36,525 bases of DNA from Candidatus Naiadarchaeum limnaeum (GCA_014189685.1 DVAB01000024.1:1-36525); one strand, 5' to 3'. Positions 8,006 to 17,608 are shown, counted from the first letter of the stretch. Program-made: numbers and translations. Notes: generated from the letters alone by a model not told the origin.

Positions 8006-8160
8006 CGCCGAGGACAGGATTTGAACCTGCAACCCCTTGCGGGAGCAGTTATCTCGTTATTTTAACACTCGGTGTCCAACATCTTTATGAGCTTGCTCAC
8101 AAGCGCTTCGGACACCTCGTGTTTCGAGACTGCCGCGATACCGGATTCTGCCACCTCGGC
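8006..8160 (-). tRNA. tRNA-Ser(CGA) with intron in the anticodon loop
   Basis: Acceptor GCCGAGG/CCTCGGC with G73; anticodon stem GCAGT/ACTGC; loop CTCGAA|A interrupted after position 37 by ~72 nt (about 8051-8122) containing GTGTCC...GGACAC; long variable arm TCCCGCAAGGGG; T-arm GCAGG-TTCAAAT-CCTGT. Confidence 0.9.
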
Positions 8161-8179
8161 ACATGATTTATTTCACAAA

Positions 8180-8231
8180 CGCCGAGGGTAGCGAAACTTC
8201 ATCTATTTTACCAATTTCGCCTGACCTCGGC
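8180..8231 (-). other. tRNA-like mini-hairpin with a tRNA-Ser acceptor stem
   Basis: Minus strand GCCGAGG-TCA-GGCGAAA...TTTCGC-TAC-CCTCGGC-G; acceptor stem and G73 identical to the adjacent tRNA-Ser. Confidence 0.5.
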
Positions 8232-8276
8232 AAATTAATTATAATTTCTAAAAATAGTCTTCCTGTGATTATCTTC

Positions 8277-9173
8277 TTATCTCGACGACTTCTGTTTTGA
8301 AAGCGCAGCCCAGATTGTTTCCTTTACATCTGCCATTGAGCGCTCAACTGTACGCGCAAGCCCCTCTTTTTCCAGAGCATACAATTCATTCAGTACAAAA
8401 TCCTCGTGCGCGTGCAAGCGCTTTGCAAGCTGCTTTACATTTCCTTTTCCACGGGCAAGCTCTTTGTAAACACGGTCTTTTAACAATTCTTTTCGCTCCT
8501 CTGCAAGCCTTTTTCCCCAGGGAGTTGCAGTGCGCTTGCTTATCAAAGAATCTATTTTCGAAATATTAGTTTCCAGCATTCGCATAAGCCTTTCTCTGGT
8601 TGTTTGCCTATCTGATGTAACTAATTCTAGAATCTCGCGGCCAGCTGTTTCAGAGCTCATGTTTAGTATCTGAATTCCATATGCGCCTGCGAGCTCTCTT
8701 GCAATATCGCTCAGCTCACGATTTACAGCAAGTATAACCATTCCTGGCAAGGTGTCAAGGGAGAGCCCAATTGCATCCTTAACAACTCTCGGGTCAACTC
8801 TATTCGATCTTCCTGTTTCAAGTTGTCTGCATTCAATAACAAAATCCGGATTTGACCGTGGCGAAATCCTGTGTGTTCCTCTATAAAGTGCGTAATCTAC
8901 AATTTGTGTTGTTCTCGATTCCCCCCTCAACGGCATTCTATACCATAGACTAAAAGCCTGATTCTCATAGCGCAAAATAGCAGTTGGCGGCTGGTCAAGG
9001 GTGGCTGTCTGTCTTAATCCAGAATGCTCATCCACTCTAAACTCTCTAGTTAAAGAATCAAAAACCTCGTGCTCAACTTCTTTTTTTGATTTAATGTATG
9101 CTATTTCTGTAAGGTCTTTTTGCTCGCGCTCTTTCGAATCCCCTGATCTGAAAATATCAAATATTCCTGGCAT
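8277..9173 (-). CDS. Hypothetical protein, possible restriction-endonuclease-like (PD-(D/E)XK/Mrr-type) fold plus winged-helix C-terminus
   Basis: NPDFVIECRQ core and LPGMVILAVNRELSDIARELAGAYGIQILN pattern; C-terminal helical HTH-like segment. Confidence 0.5.
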   Translation of the reverse strand: MPGIFDIFRSGDSKEREQKDLTEIAYIKSKKEVEHEVFDSLTREFRVDEHSGLRQTATLDQPPTAILRYENQAFSLWYRMPLRGESRTTQIVDYALYRGTHRISPRSNPDFVIECRQLETGRSNRVDPRVVKDAIGLSLDTLPGMVILAVNRELSDIARELAGAYGIQILNMSSETAGREILELVTSDRQTTRERLMRMLETNISKIDSLISKRTATPWGKRLAEERKELLKDRVYKELARGKGNVKQLAKRLHAHEDFVLNELYALEKEGLARTVERSMADVKETIWAALSKQKSSR

Positions 9174-9310
9174 AGTGTTTAAGATAGTACCCTTTGTGAA
9201 TTAAAAGTCAGAAGATATATAAAAACTTTTACGAATAGCACATTGCCATCATCAGCTATAGCCTCGGCTCATAAGCGAAAAAAGAAAAAAAGTCGCTTCA
9301 AAGTATGTGC

Positions 9311-9751
9311 TTATTCGTATTTGCCAGTTAAAGTTCCGCTTTCTAGGTAAGTAAGTCCCTCAACTGTGTAACTTATATCTACTGCAACTCCAGTGTACGG
9401 ATTTCCTCTTGCACCAGATGGCACACCTGTGCATGCAAGTGTCCAGTTGTCTCCGCCTCCTTTTGCACCACTGTCTCCTGTGCAGGTACCACTGCTTACA
9501 TTCGCTTCATTCATTACTATAGTACGTCCTTGCCTATCAGCATTGATTACAATAACAGTAGCACTTCCGTCGCTGCCAATCCTGAAGTTGGTTCCAACAT
9601 TGAAGGTGTCAAATCCTGTTGAGGTCTTTGGTGCGCTAGGCTTAAATACGCCGAGTCTCCACATAACTAGTCCTACAATTATAACTATAATTATGGCCCA
9701 GCCGTATGTCATGAGGTACTCCATAGCTGTCTGACCCTTTCTACTTCTCAT
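9311..9751 (-). CDS. Class III signal-peptide type IV pilin (probable major pilin)
   Basis: MRSRKGQTAMEYLMTYGWAIIIVIIVGLVMW; short 146 aa; own TATA (ATTTAAATAT) and strong SD GAGGTGAT upstream. Confidence 0.88.
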   Translation of the reverse strand: MRSRKGQTAMEYLMTYGWAIIIVIIVGLVMWRLGVFKPSAPKTSTGFDTFNVGTNFRIGSDGSATVIVINADRQGRTIVMNEANVSSGTCTGDSGAKGGGDNWTLACTGVPSGARGNPYTGVAVDISYTVEGLTYLESGTLTGKYE

Positions 9752-9759
9752 TTAGTGTA

Positions 9760-9800
9760 TCACCTCAGATGCACATAATTTTTCCATATTTAAATATCTA
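9760..9800 (-). promoter_or_regulatory. Pilin promoter and ribosome binding site
   Basis: Minus strand ATTTAAATATGGAAAAATTATGTGCATCTGAGGTGATACACTAAATG. Confidence 0.55.
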
Positions 9801-9808
9801 TCTGTGCC

Positions 9809-10918
9809 TCATGTACCAAAAGCAGCTCCGAAAGAGTTTGTAATGAATATCTTTACAATAAGGAAAATTGCGAGTCCCACCATAACAAACAGCGGTGCCA
9901 TTTCAAGCCCTCTTTTCTCATCACCATACTTAATTAGTCCTAATAAGAGCGCTGAGAAAAATGTTGTTATTGAAATTACAAAAATCGAGAAATAGAGCAG
10001 GAACTCAGGGGTTATGCTTGTGCTAAAAGTAAGCAGAGAAACTCCTGCTTCTTGCGCTTTTGCAGAAACTTCCCCCTCTAACCCTGCTACTGCGCTGAGC
10101 TTTGTGAGCATTTCCACAAAAAATCCTGATATTGCAAGCAAAAATGGTGCTCCAATCATTCCTGCAAAAATAATAAACATGCTATACATTGCAATATTTG
10201 CATCCATTTCTTTTCTTAAGATATCCAGGGATCGAATTTCTGCTGCTGTTTCGCTGAGCAATTTTCCAAGTTCTCCACCGCTTTCAAGCCCTTCTACAAC
10301 AAGGAGCACAGTTCTCTCAAGTATTCTCGAACGAACGCGTTTGCTCATATTTTGAAAAGCAATTGTTAGCGGAGTTCCACCAATTGTTTCTGCTCCGGCT
10401 TTCTTTATTTCAATCATAAGTGCCCCAAATTCTGGGCGTGCAGAAAGCCAGATTGCTCTATCTGGGGTCATTCCTGCCCTTATGTTAGCTGAAATTAATT
10501 GCAAAGCGCTTGGAAGCACAACCTCTACATCCTTTGCCCTTTTGTCTGCTGCTATTGATAGTCTGAAATACGGAGTTGATTGTGCAATTATAAAAATAAC
10601 CACTCCGACAATTAGTGTGTAAAATTCGTTTGTGATACTCCCAAAATAACTCGCCGTAGCAGTAGCTAGGCTCAACACAATACTATATATAAAAATTTTT
10701 CCAACCCAGCTTTCAACATGGGCCTCTTCTTTTCCAGAATAGCGCAGAAGAGTTTCAGCACTTGTTGTAAAGCTTTTTGGAAGTAAGCGACTGATTTTTT
10801 CAAAAAAAGTACTGCGCGTAGCTATCTTTATTTTTTTCTGCTCCTCTACATGGGCATGCGCTTCTTTTTGTACAGCCTCGAGACTTTTTTTCAGAGCTTT
10901 TTTATCTATTTTAACCAT
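9809..10918 (-). CDS. Type II secretion system F-domain membrane protein (TadC/FlaJ-like)
   Basis: ISANIRAGMTPDRAIWLSARPEFG, LVVEGLESGGELGKLLSETA, multiple TM helices. Confidence 0.88.
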   Translation of the reverse strand: MVKIDKKALKKSLEAVQKEAHAHVEEQKKIKIATRSTFFEKISRLLPKSFTTSAETLLRYSGKEEAHVESWVGKIFIYSIVLSLATATASYFGSITNEFYTLIVGVVIFIIAQSTPYFRLSIAADKRAKDVEVVLPSALQLISANIRAGMTPDRAIWLSARPEFGALMIEIKKAGAETIGGTPLTIAFQNMSKRVRSRILERTVLLVVEGLESGGELGKLLSETAAEIRSLDILRKEMDANIAMYSMFIIFAGMIGAPFLLAISGFFVEMLTKLSAVAGLEGEVSAKAQEAGVSLLTFSTSITPEFLLYFSIFVISITTFFSALLLGLIKYGDEKRGLEMAPLFVMVGLAIFLIVKIFITNSFGAAFGT

Positions 10919-11811
10919 TAAGTTATCACCATTGGCCTTTTTGTTTTCATAAAGCTCAGGAAGAAGACTTGGAAAAATACAACCATTATTACAATTAAAT
11001 AGAAAATTTCTTTTCCAGCAACCGAGCCTGCAAATGCGCTAATCACAATAAAGAATGTAATTCCAAGCGAAGGAAGAATTATACCCATCATCATGTACAT
11101 CATTGTCCAGGGGTTCATCTCTCTTCCATATTTTCTTATAATTATGAGCTGCTCTTGTTCAAATTCACCTACAAGTGTTTCTAAAGTTACTCCAATATCA
11201 GCTCCTGCTTTAAGGGAGTTTGAAAGTTGCCATATAACTTGTCTTAATTGAAGCGAGGGGTTTGCAAAAGCTGATCTCTCAAGAGCTACCTCCTCCGGAA
11301 CTCCTGCGTTTATTTGTTTCACAATTTTGCTGAACTCCTCTGAAACGATACCATAACCACCTTTGGCAATTGAAGCCATGGTATTGAAAAGCGTAACTCC
11401 TGATTTTACTTCTATTAACCCATGCCTTAAGGCGAATAACAGATCTCTTTCAAGAGTGCGCGTGCGCGCTCTTGCGCGTACAAGCGGATAAAAAACAAGG
11501 TAGAAAAATGCAAGTATTGTTACTGAGCCGCTTACAAGAAAAATAAGATAAAGATTTGCAATTATCTGAGCTGGAGTAGCTATGAGTACTGCTCCAAACA
11601 TGACTGCTGTAATTAGCGAAAACCAGAAAATTGTTGAAAAAAGGATAATTGAAAGGTAGCTAACTGCTTCTATATCTACTCTTCCTTGAATTAAATTAAT
11701 TTCAAGATTTGGAAAATATTTTAAAAGTTTCTGTGCGGCTCCACGAAAACTCTGGCTAACCTTTTTAGCTTTATCCAGTTTGAATGGAATGAACGGGATT
11801 ATATCGGGCAT
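10918..11811 (-). CDS. Type II secretion system F-domain membrane protein (TadB/FlaJ-like)
   Basis: ALRHGLIEVKSGVTLFNTMASIAKGGYG, SNSLKAGADIGVTLETLVGEFEQEQ; overlaps the downstream F-domain gene by one base. Confidence 0.85.
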   Translation of the reverse strand: MPDIIPFIPFKLDKAKKVSQSFRGAAQKLLKYFPNLEINLIQGRVDIEAVSYLSIILFSTIFWFSLITAVMFGAVLIATPAQIIANLYLIFLVSGSVTILAFFYLVFYPLVRARARTRTLERDLLFALRHGLIEVKSGVTLFNTMASIAKGGYGIVSEEFSKIVKQINAGVPEEVALERSAFANPSLQLRQVIWQLSNSLKAGADIGVTLETLVGEFEQEQLIIIRKYGREMNPWTMMYMMMGIILPSLGITFFIVISAFAGSVAGKEIFYLIVIMVVFFQVFFLSFMKTKRPMVIT

Positions 11812-11819
11812 ATCTTTCT

Positions 11820-13373
11820 TTAAACTTGCTGCTCTAATATTTCAGCAGGATTTTTGTTTTTGTTTACTACGTCTAAAACATAATCCTCATTTGTGTAATA
11901 GGTATTTACAATTCTGCCAACAGCATTTATATCTCGGGTATTGCTCTTTAGCATCCATTTGAGGATTTTTTCTTTATCATCCAGATTTTTTGCCATCTCA
12001 CTGCTACTCATTCCTGTTCTGAGCTGCAGTTCCTCTACGATTCGCTGGCTCTTATTAACAGGACTCATCTTATCACCTTTTGGGTCCCATCTGTACAAGA
12101 GGTTAAAATTAACAACAGCCTCTTTCTGCTGTTTTGGTACAACAACCTCTGCAACTTGCAAAGTGCGCCTTATGTTTAACCTTCTCTGCCTGAATTGCAC
12201 TAAAATTAGATGCAGAGTTTCAAGCATTTCAACAGGGACATTAATTGGTGGATTCACTAATCTTCTATAAGTTTGCTCTATTGTATCAGCATGCAGTGTT
12301 GAATAGACAGAGTGTCCTGTGTGCATTGCCTCAAACAGAACTTCTGCTTCCCTTGCTCTTCTAACCTCCCCAACAATCATTTTATCAGGTCTCATCCTCA
12401 GAGAGTTTATCATAAGATCAAGCATTGTAACCTCTCCTTTTCCCTCAGGGTTTGGACTTCTTGTTGCCATTGGAATCCACTGCAAGAAGTTCGGCAATTG
12501 CAATTCTCTAGTATCCTCTATCGAGATTATTCTCTGATTAGAGGGCATGAAAGCTGTTAAGGAATTGAGCATTGAAGTTTTTCCGCTTCCTGTTCCGCCT
12601 GCGATTAAAAGATTTATCTCGTTTTCAATTCCAAACCACAAAAGAGCTGCAATATCAGGGCTGAGTGAATTAACTTTCGGGTCTATAAAATCAATAACAG
12701 TCCAGGGAGTTCTTGCGAATTTTCTAACTGTTAATGTGTTTCCAAATGTTGATATTGGGAAAAGTGTTGCATTAACTCGATCGCCAGACGGAAGACGCGC
12801 ATCCATAAGAGGGCTTAGGTTCGTTATTTCACGGCCAACTCTTCTTCCGATAATAGACGCAAAGTTATGGATCTGCTCCTCACTCTCAACTATTATATTT
12901 GTTTTAAGCCAACCATGCTTTTTATGGTAAATCCAAACAGGCGTATCTGCTCTGTTGATGACAACCTCCTCAATATTATCATCCGAGAATATAGGCTCAA
13001 TTTGCGCAAGGCCAAGCATTTTGTTAATTAGATAATTTATTACAGTGCTTTTCTCATCAGCTGAAAGCCTTGGGAGCTCTTTTTGTATAATGTTTTCAGC
13101 TGTTTGCTTGTATCTATTTTTTAAAGCTTCAAAGGCCTTTGGGTCAACAATTTCCTCAACCTTTACCCTTACCTCTTCAATTAATCTATTGCGCACATTT
13201 TCCAGTAAAAGAAGTGTTGCCTTCTCAATTTGAGGAGTTTCAAGATTATAAATAAGAACAAATTCTTTCGGATCACGCTCAATATTTATATTTAAATAAG
13301 TATCCCCTGATTTTATTTTGTACGCATCAATTATTCCAACTTTTTGCATTCCAGTTTTTTGCACCGTGACCAT
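11820..13373 (-). CDS. Type II/IV secretion system ATPase (TadA/VirB11/FlaI-like)
   Basis: Walker A LIAGGTGSGKTSMLNSL, RIISIEDTRELQLP, RMRPDKMIVGEVRRAREAEVLFEAMHTGHSVYSTLHAD. Confidence 0.96.
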   Translation of the reverse strand: MVTVQKTGMQKVGIIDAYKIKSGDTYLNINIERDPKEFVLIYNLETPQIEKATLLLLENVRNRLIEEVRVKVEEIVDPKAFEALKNRYKQTAENIIQKELPRLSADEKSTVINYLINKMLGLAQIEPIFSDDNIEEVVINRADTPVWIYHKKHGWLKTNIIVESEEQIHNFASIIGRRVGREITNLSPLMDARLPSGDRVNATLFPISTFGNTLTVRKFARTPWTVIDFIDPKVNSLSPDIAALLWFGIENEINLLIAGGTGSGKTSMLNSLTAFMPSNQRIISIEDTRELQLPNFLQWIPMATRSPNPEGKGEVTMLDLMINSLRMRPDKMIVGEVRRAREAEVLFEAMHTGHSVYSTLHADTIEQTYRRLVNPPINVPVEMLETLHLILVQFRQRRLNIRRTLQVAEVVVPKQQKEAVVNFNLLYRWDPKGDKMSPVNKSQRIVEELQLRTGMSSSEMAKNLDDKEKILKWMLKSNTRDINAVGRIVNTYYTNEDYVLDVVNKNKNPAEILEQQV

Positions 13374-13375
13374 CT

Positions 13376-14188
13376 TTATCTCCTAGATTTCTTTCCCCCC
13401 TGAAGAACTCCTTCAAGGGTTTTTAAAAGCTTTATCTTTATTTTACTCTGCTCGTATTTTTTGGTTTGTGATTCTACGCTTTTTATTTCTACCTCTATTC
13501 GCTTTAGATCTTCTTTCATTGATCTTATTACATGTATCCCCATCTCAGTCTTTTTAGCATCTTCCACCTTCTTTTTCATGGCATCAACAAGCAGAAATAT
13601 TGCTTTCTTAAGAGTTGAAAGCCTGTGTTTCGCATCCTGGATATTTTTCTCGAGTTCCTTCTCTTCTGATTCTGCGTGTTCTACTTCTTTCTCAATATCG
13701 GAAGCAACTTTTTCAAGTTTCTCAATAACAGCTTCTACCTGCTTAATCTCCCCCAATCTTTGTTCGACTTCTTGCACCTCTTTTTCTGCAACTCCCCTCT
13801 CAACAGCTTTTGGCGTTTCTTTTTCTTCCTCTGGTTTCTTTGCCGGACCTCCAACTTTTGCTTTTTCAATTGCCTCTGGAATTTTACCCTCTGTATACTT
13901 CTCAAGTATGTCCTCAAGTTCGTCCTTTCCTTCTTTTATCTCTTCAATTTTCTCCTGTACTGCCACCTCTTTTTTTAATTCAGTTGCAACAATTTCAGGC
14001 TCACCAAAAGCAGGATATTTAATCTCGATGCCTGTTTCTTCTTTATGTTGGCTGAGGAGATTAGCCCATTCCTCAACTTTTTCCTCACTAATCCCAAGTA
14101 CACTAGCAGCTTCTTTGAAAGTTAGCTTCCCTCTTTTTTGAATTTCTTCTACGAATTTATCTATACCTGTTTCAATTTTTGATGGCAT
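13376..14188 (-). CDS. HTH plus coiled-coil protein in pilus cluster
   Basis: N-terminal FKEAASVLGISEEKVEEWANLL (HTH-like), long Glu/Lys-rich coiled coil; abuts the ATPase. Confidence 0.7.
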   Translation of the reverse strand: MPSKIETGIDKFVEEIQKRGKLTFKEAASVLGISEEKVEEWANLLSQHKEETGIEIKYPAFGEPEIVATELKKEVAVQEKIEEIKEGKDELEDILEKYTEGKIPEAIEKAKVGGPAKKPEEEKETPKAVERGVAEKEVQEVEQRLGEIKQVEAVIEKLEKVASDIEKEVEHAESEEKELEKNIQDAKHRLSTLKKAIFLLVDAMKKKVEDAKKTEMGIHVIRSMKEDLKRIEVEIKSVESQTKKYEQSKIKIKLLKTLEGVLQGGKKSRR

Positions 14189-14196
14189 CTTTTCCT

Positions 14197-15282
14197 TTAC
14201 TCATATAACTGATTATCAGATAGATTATAAAAATCTTTGTGCGTTGGAGTATCTATTCTAAACCAGGAGTAGCTATTGCTTACATTTACAACCTTCTTTC
14301 CCTGTAACGCCGGGCCGAAGAATAAATGGTCAACAACAGTTTGGTTTACTTTTATTATTTCAGACTGTATCTCCTGCGGAATAAATGTTTGCATTTCATT
14401 AACATCAACAAAAGTTTCAAGTCCAATTGTTATATTTGATGTATTAATATTAATTCCCTCGTCAGCGAATGCCTGCTGGGTTTTATTTAAGTAGTAATTA
14501 TGCCTTGCAGAATCAACTGGGCTGCCAAGTTTATTCTCAAGTCTCTCAAAGAAAGAGGGGCCGTCCTGGCTGGGATGGTAAAGTTTTTGCACAATATCTG
14601 TGTTTATATAAACAGTATTGCTGTGATTTCCAACGCTTACATTATCTCTTATGACACCTCTTGTTGTATAGCCATTTGTTCTCAAAACATAAAGAGGGTC
14701 CTCATAGCCTCTAATACTAACATTGGCATTTACCCATTTCTTCCCGCGCGGAAGCGCCCCATTGAAAGAACAGTATCCAAGATTGTCACGGATTGTTAAA
14801 TTGTTAATTCTTACGCGTGCCCAGTATTCCCACGAAGTATGTGGCACTGAGTCCATCTCCATTAAACTTACATCCAAATTTGTAGTAAAGTCTCTCTGCA
14901 CTGCAAGATTTGTAATTTTTACAGTCCAGTTTTTGAGCGTTTGATTCTGAAGATCAGGAGCTAAATTGCCCTTAAAGCTGGCATTTAATGTTAATTCATT
15001 CAAATCTTTTGCAGCATCGCTCAGCGGGGTTCCATTTGTAACAACAGTTCCAATGGCAAAAATTAGTGCCCTGGTGGATGAAATCGAAGTTGCTCTCCCC
15101 AGATCTTTTGTTATATCATCTAGAAATGAATTGAGCTCATCACATCTTACTCTGTAAACAGTAGATTCTCCCTGCTCTCTGCTCTGCTCAAGTCTCACTA
15201 AAAGAATTCCAAATATCACAATAACAAAAAGTGCTGCTGCTACTGTAAGCAACAAACCCCGTTTGTTTTTTAATACGCTCAT
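14197..15282 (-). CDS. Pilin-like surface protein with N-terminal TM segment
   Basis: MSVLKNKRGLLLTVAAALFVIVIFGILLVRLEQSRE; start reset to internal ATG directly after the upstream stop. Confidence 0.7.
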   Translation of the reverse strand: MSVLKNKRGLLLTVAAALFVIVIFGILLVRLEQSREQGESTVYRVRCDELNSFLDDITKDLGRATSISSTRALIFAIGTVVTNGTPLSDAAKDLNELTLNASFKGNLAPDLQNQTLKNWTVKITNLAVQRDFTTNLDVSLMEMDSVPHTSWEYWARVRINNLTIRDNLGYCSFNGALPRGKKWVNANVSIRGYEDPLYVLRTNGYTTRGVIRDNVSVGNHSNTVYINTDIVQKLYHPSQDGPSFFERLENKLGSPVDSARHNYYLNKTQQAFADEGININTSNITIGLETFVDVNEMQTFIPQEIQSEIIKVNQTVVDHLFFGPALQGKKVVNVSNSYSWFRIDTPTHKDFYNLSDNQLYE

Positions 15283-15284
15283 AA

Positions 15285-17132
15285 TTATTGCCACACTTCC
15301 AAAGTAAATCTTGATGGTCCCCACAGAGTTGGAATCCCGCCAACTGATACTGTTTCATTTGAAATTTCAAGGTTGCTTAAATCTATGCCCAAGGCTTCTG
15401 CTCTATCCTCAAGCCTTTCAATGGCATCATCAAGCGCATCCTGTCGTATATCAAAAACTTCTCCGTAAGGAACATTTATGCTTGCGAGAAAAGTGTATTC
15501 AACATTTGATTTTCCTATTATTTTATCTATTGTAACAATATCGCCGCTTTTATTGAAGTCAGTAATTTTGGCGTAATTTGTGCTGTTGATTTTGTACTTA
15601 TCCGGGTCAACATAGACTCTTGTGGGAACAGCTTTTACAGATGGAGCTTTCCAAGCAAGGCTTTCTGGCTTCTCAGGATACCATGCAGTTATATTGTCCA
15701 TTGTTACAAAAGCTTGTGCAATATTCACGAAAGTTTCAAATAAGGGTTCAGCTTCTGGGGGGATATTGAAAGTTATTTGTTTTGGATTTGAAGGCGCGCC
15801 GCCAAACTCAATGACTCTTGTTATGTCAATTTGGCCGAATCCAAATTTTTTAATCGGGGTTGTGTAATTAACTGCGATGTAAGATGTCGGCTTAATAATA
15901 GTATCCCTATCACCCCATGCTATATCTCCAAAAGCATTCATAGTGATTACAATTACATTTGTTCCAATCTGAGTGTAATTTGTTAAATCTAAATTATAAA
16001 CAGGATCTGCAGATGGGGCAGCATCCTGGAAAATCGGATTGTCAGAATTCACACGGATTTCAACATCTGTATGATTATATGTTTGGTTTTCATTTGCAGT
16101 GTTTTCAATGCTCCCCCCTTCTAAATGCAAGCTTGCTGTAATGCTAGTTGCATTTTTTGGCACAAAGTATGGAATTATAGCCCACACTCCGTTGTCGCCT
16201 TTGATATAATCAAAGTATTCTTTGTGCCTCACCTCTCCAATCTCAACAAGGCTTTGATTACTGGTAAATGTTACAACCATAAACATTCCAGGGTGAAGAT
16301 GCGAATTATTATGCGGAGCTCCTATTCTAAGCGTTACCGCGTTTAATCCAGCTTGCATAATAGATGTCGCATTCACAATCCCAAAAGCAGCTGTGCTATC
16401 ATAGATATCTTCTCTCTGCGTATATATCCAATCGATGTCATCTTTTTTCTGGTTGCCATTGATTTTTAACTCCTTAAACTCTGGACTGGATGTTTTGCTT
16501 CCGTATCTAAGCGAAACATAAAGCGTAGCGCTTTTTATAACCGTGTCATTTGGAAGTGAAAAATTCTTTTGTATCTCAAATTCCTTTGCTCTCCAGCCTG
16601 CCCCTGAAACATGAAACGGATATACACGGGTGGTTGTGCGATTCTGAATTTTAGTTGCAAAAGCTCTTGCTACATATCCTGTTTTCTTTCTTCCCTTTGA
16701 GAACCCAGAGGCAACTCTATTAGCTATAGATAACTGGCTTGCATTTTCAGAATTCAAGTAATTATTATTTTCATATATTGTATCATTTTCAAAGGAAATT
16801 CTATATCCAACATTTGACGGCATTAACTTATTTAGAGAACTTTGTGCAATATTGGTGGCATTTACACAATCAGGGTTATCTTGCGGGGTTGTACAATTTC
16901 CAGCAGCCCAATAAGCCCCAATATCATCAAGCGTTCCAATTTTGCTCATAACCTCCAAAGAATCCTGGGCATTATAATGCAGCTGTTCATAGTTTAAAAA
17001 AGGGGATTCGCTTTTTGTTGTTAAAAGCGCTGTGGCAAAAACAAAGGCCCCAATAACAATTACCAATCCGATTACTGCATCTAGGGTAAACACAAATCCT
17101 TTTCTATTTGTATCTTGTATTTTTATTTCCAT
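15285..17132 (-). CDS. Large (615 aa) pilin-like extracellular protein
   Basis: RKGFVFTLDAVIGLVIVIGAFVFATALL N-terminus; long N-x-S/T sequon-rich ectodomain. Confidence 0.75.
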   Translation of the reverse strand: MEIKIQDTNRKGFVFTLDAVIGLVIVIGAFVFATALLTTKSESPFLNYEQLHYNAQDSLEVMSKIGTLDDIGAYWAAGNCTTPQDNPDCVNATNIAQSSLNKLMPSNVGYRISFENDTIYENNNYLNSENASQLSIANRVASGFSKGRKKTGYVARAFATKIQNRTTTRVYPFHVSGAGWRAKEFEIQKNFSLPNDTVIKSATLYVSLRYGSKTSSPEFKELKINGNQKKDDIDWIYTQREDIYDSTAAFGIVNATSIMQAGLNAVTLRIGAPHNNSHLHPGMFMVVTFTSNQSLVEIGEVRHKEYFDYIKGDNGVWAIIPYFVPKNATSITASLHLEGGSIENTANENQTYNHTDVEIRVNSDNPIFQDAAPSADPVYNLDLTNYTQIGTNVIVITMNAFGDIAWGDRDTIIKPTSYIAVNYTTPIKKFGFGQIDITRVIEFGGAPSNPKQITFNIPPEAEPLFETFVNIAQAFVTMDNITAWYPEKPESLAWKAPSVKAVPTRVYVDPDKYKINSTNYAKITDFNKSGDIVTIDKIIGKSNVEYTFLASINVPYGEVFDIRQDALDDAIERLEDRAEALGIDLSNLEISNETVSVGGIPTLWGPSRFTLEVWQ

Positions 17133-17608
17133 ACGTATACGTTAATTATAATTTCCTTTCCATCATATACGGCTAGTCTCCTTGCTACCATTAGATTAGA
17201 TGAATTTTCAAAAGTAAGACCGCACGCAATTGATATGTTATTTATTCTGAGCTGTGTATTATTTGTATTAGAAAAATTTATTAAATACTCAAATCCGCTC
17301 AACCCTAAGTTTGTTTTCTCTGTTTGGTAATCACAATTTCCAAACGATAAAAGACTGGTTTCATTCAATTCCCCTGTTGTATTTACTGCTCGAACCCTTG
17401 TCAAATAATTACCCGCATCGAAAGTAGCCCGTTGCATATCGATTCTGCGCTGCCTTGAGTTGATTTCAGTGGAACTAGCTGTCCAGTAAATAAAAACAAG
17501 TGTAAGCATTAAACTCACAAGGGAGATTGCTATCAGTATATCTGTTGAAAAAAGCTGCCCTTTTTCGCGCATCCTTGCACTATGCCTCTTCAATATAAAT
17601 TGTTCCAT
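17123..17608 (-). CDS. Minor pilin-like protein
   Basis: EKGQLFSTDILIAISLVSLMLTLVFIYW hydrophobic N-terminus; in cluster. Confidence 0.65.
   Translation of the reverse strand: MEQFILKRHSARMREKGQLFSTDILIAISLVSLMLTLVFIYWTASSTEINSRQRRIDMQRATFDAGNYLTRVRAVNTTGELNETSLLSFGNCDYQTEKTNLGLSGFEYLINFSNTNNTQLRINNISIACGLTFENSSNLMVARRLAVYDGKEIIINVYVWK

Noticed and set aside
7933-8166. 77 aa + strand ORF containing RTGFEPATPCGSSYL
   Set aside because: Antisense translation of the tRNA-Ser gene; a common artefact.
9201-9255. C/D-box sRNA on the - strand (TGATGA...CTGA)
   Set aside because: Boxes C and D can be spotted, but no convincing C'/D' pair or terminal stem.
13461-14141. 226 aa + strand ORF, Ser/Phe-rich
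   Set aside because: Antisense of the Glu/Lys-rich coiled-coil gene; low-complexity composition is the mirror image of GAA/AAG-type codons.
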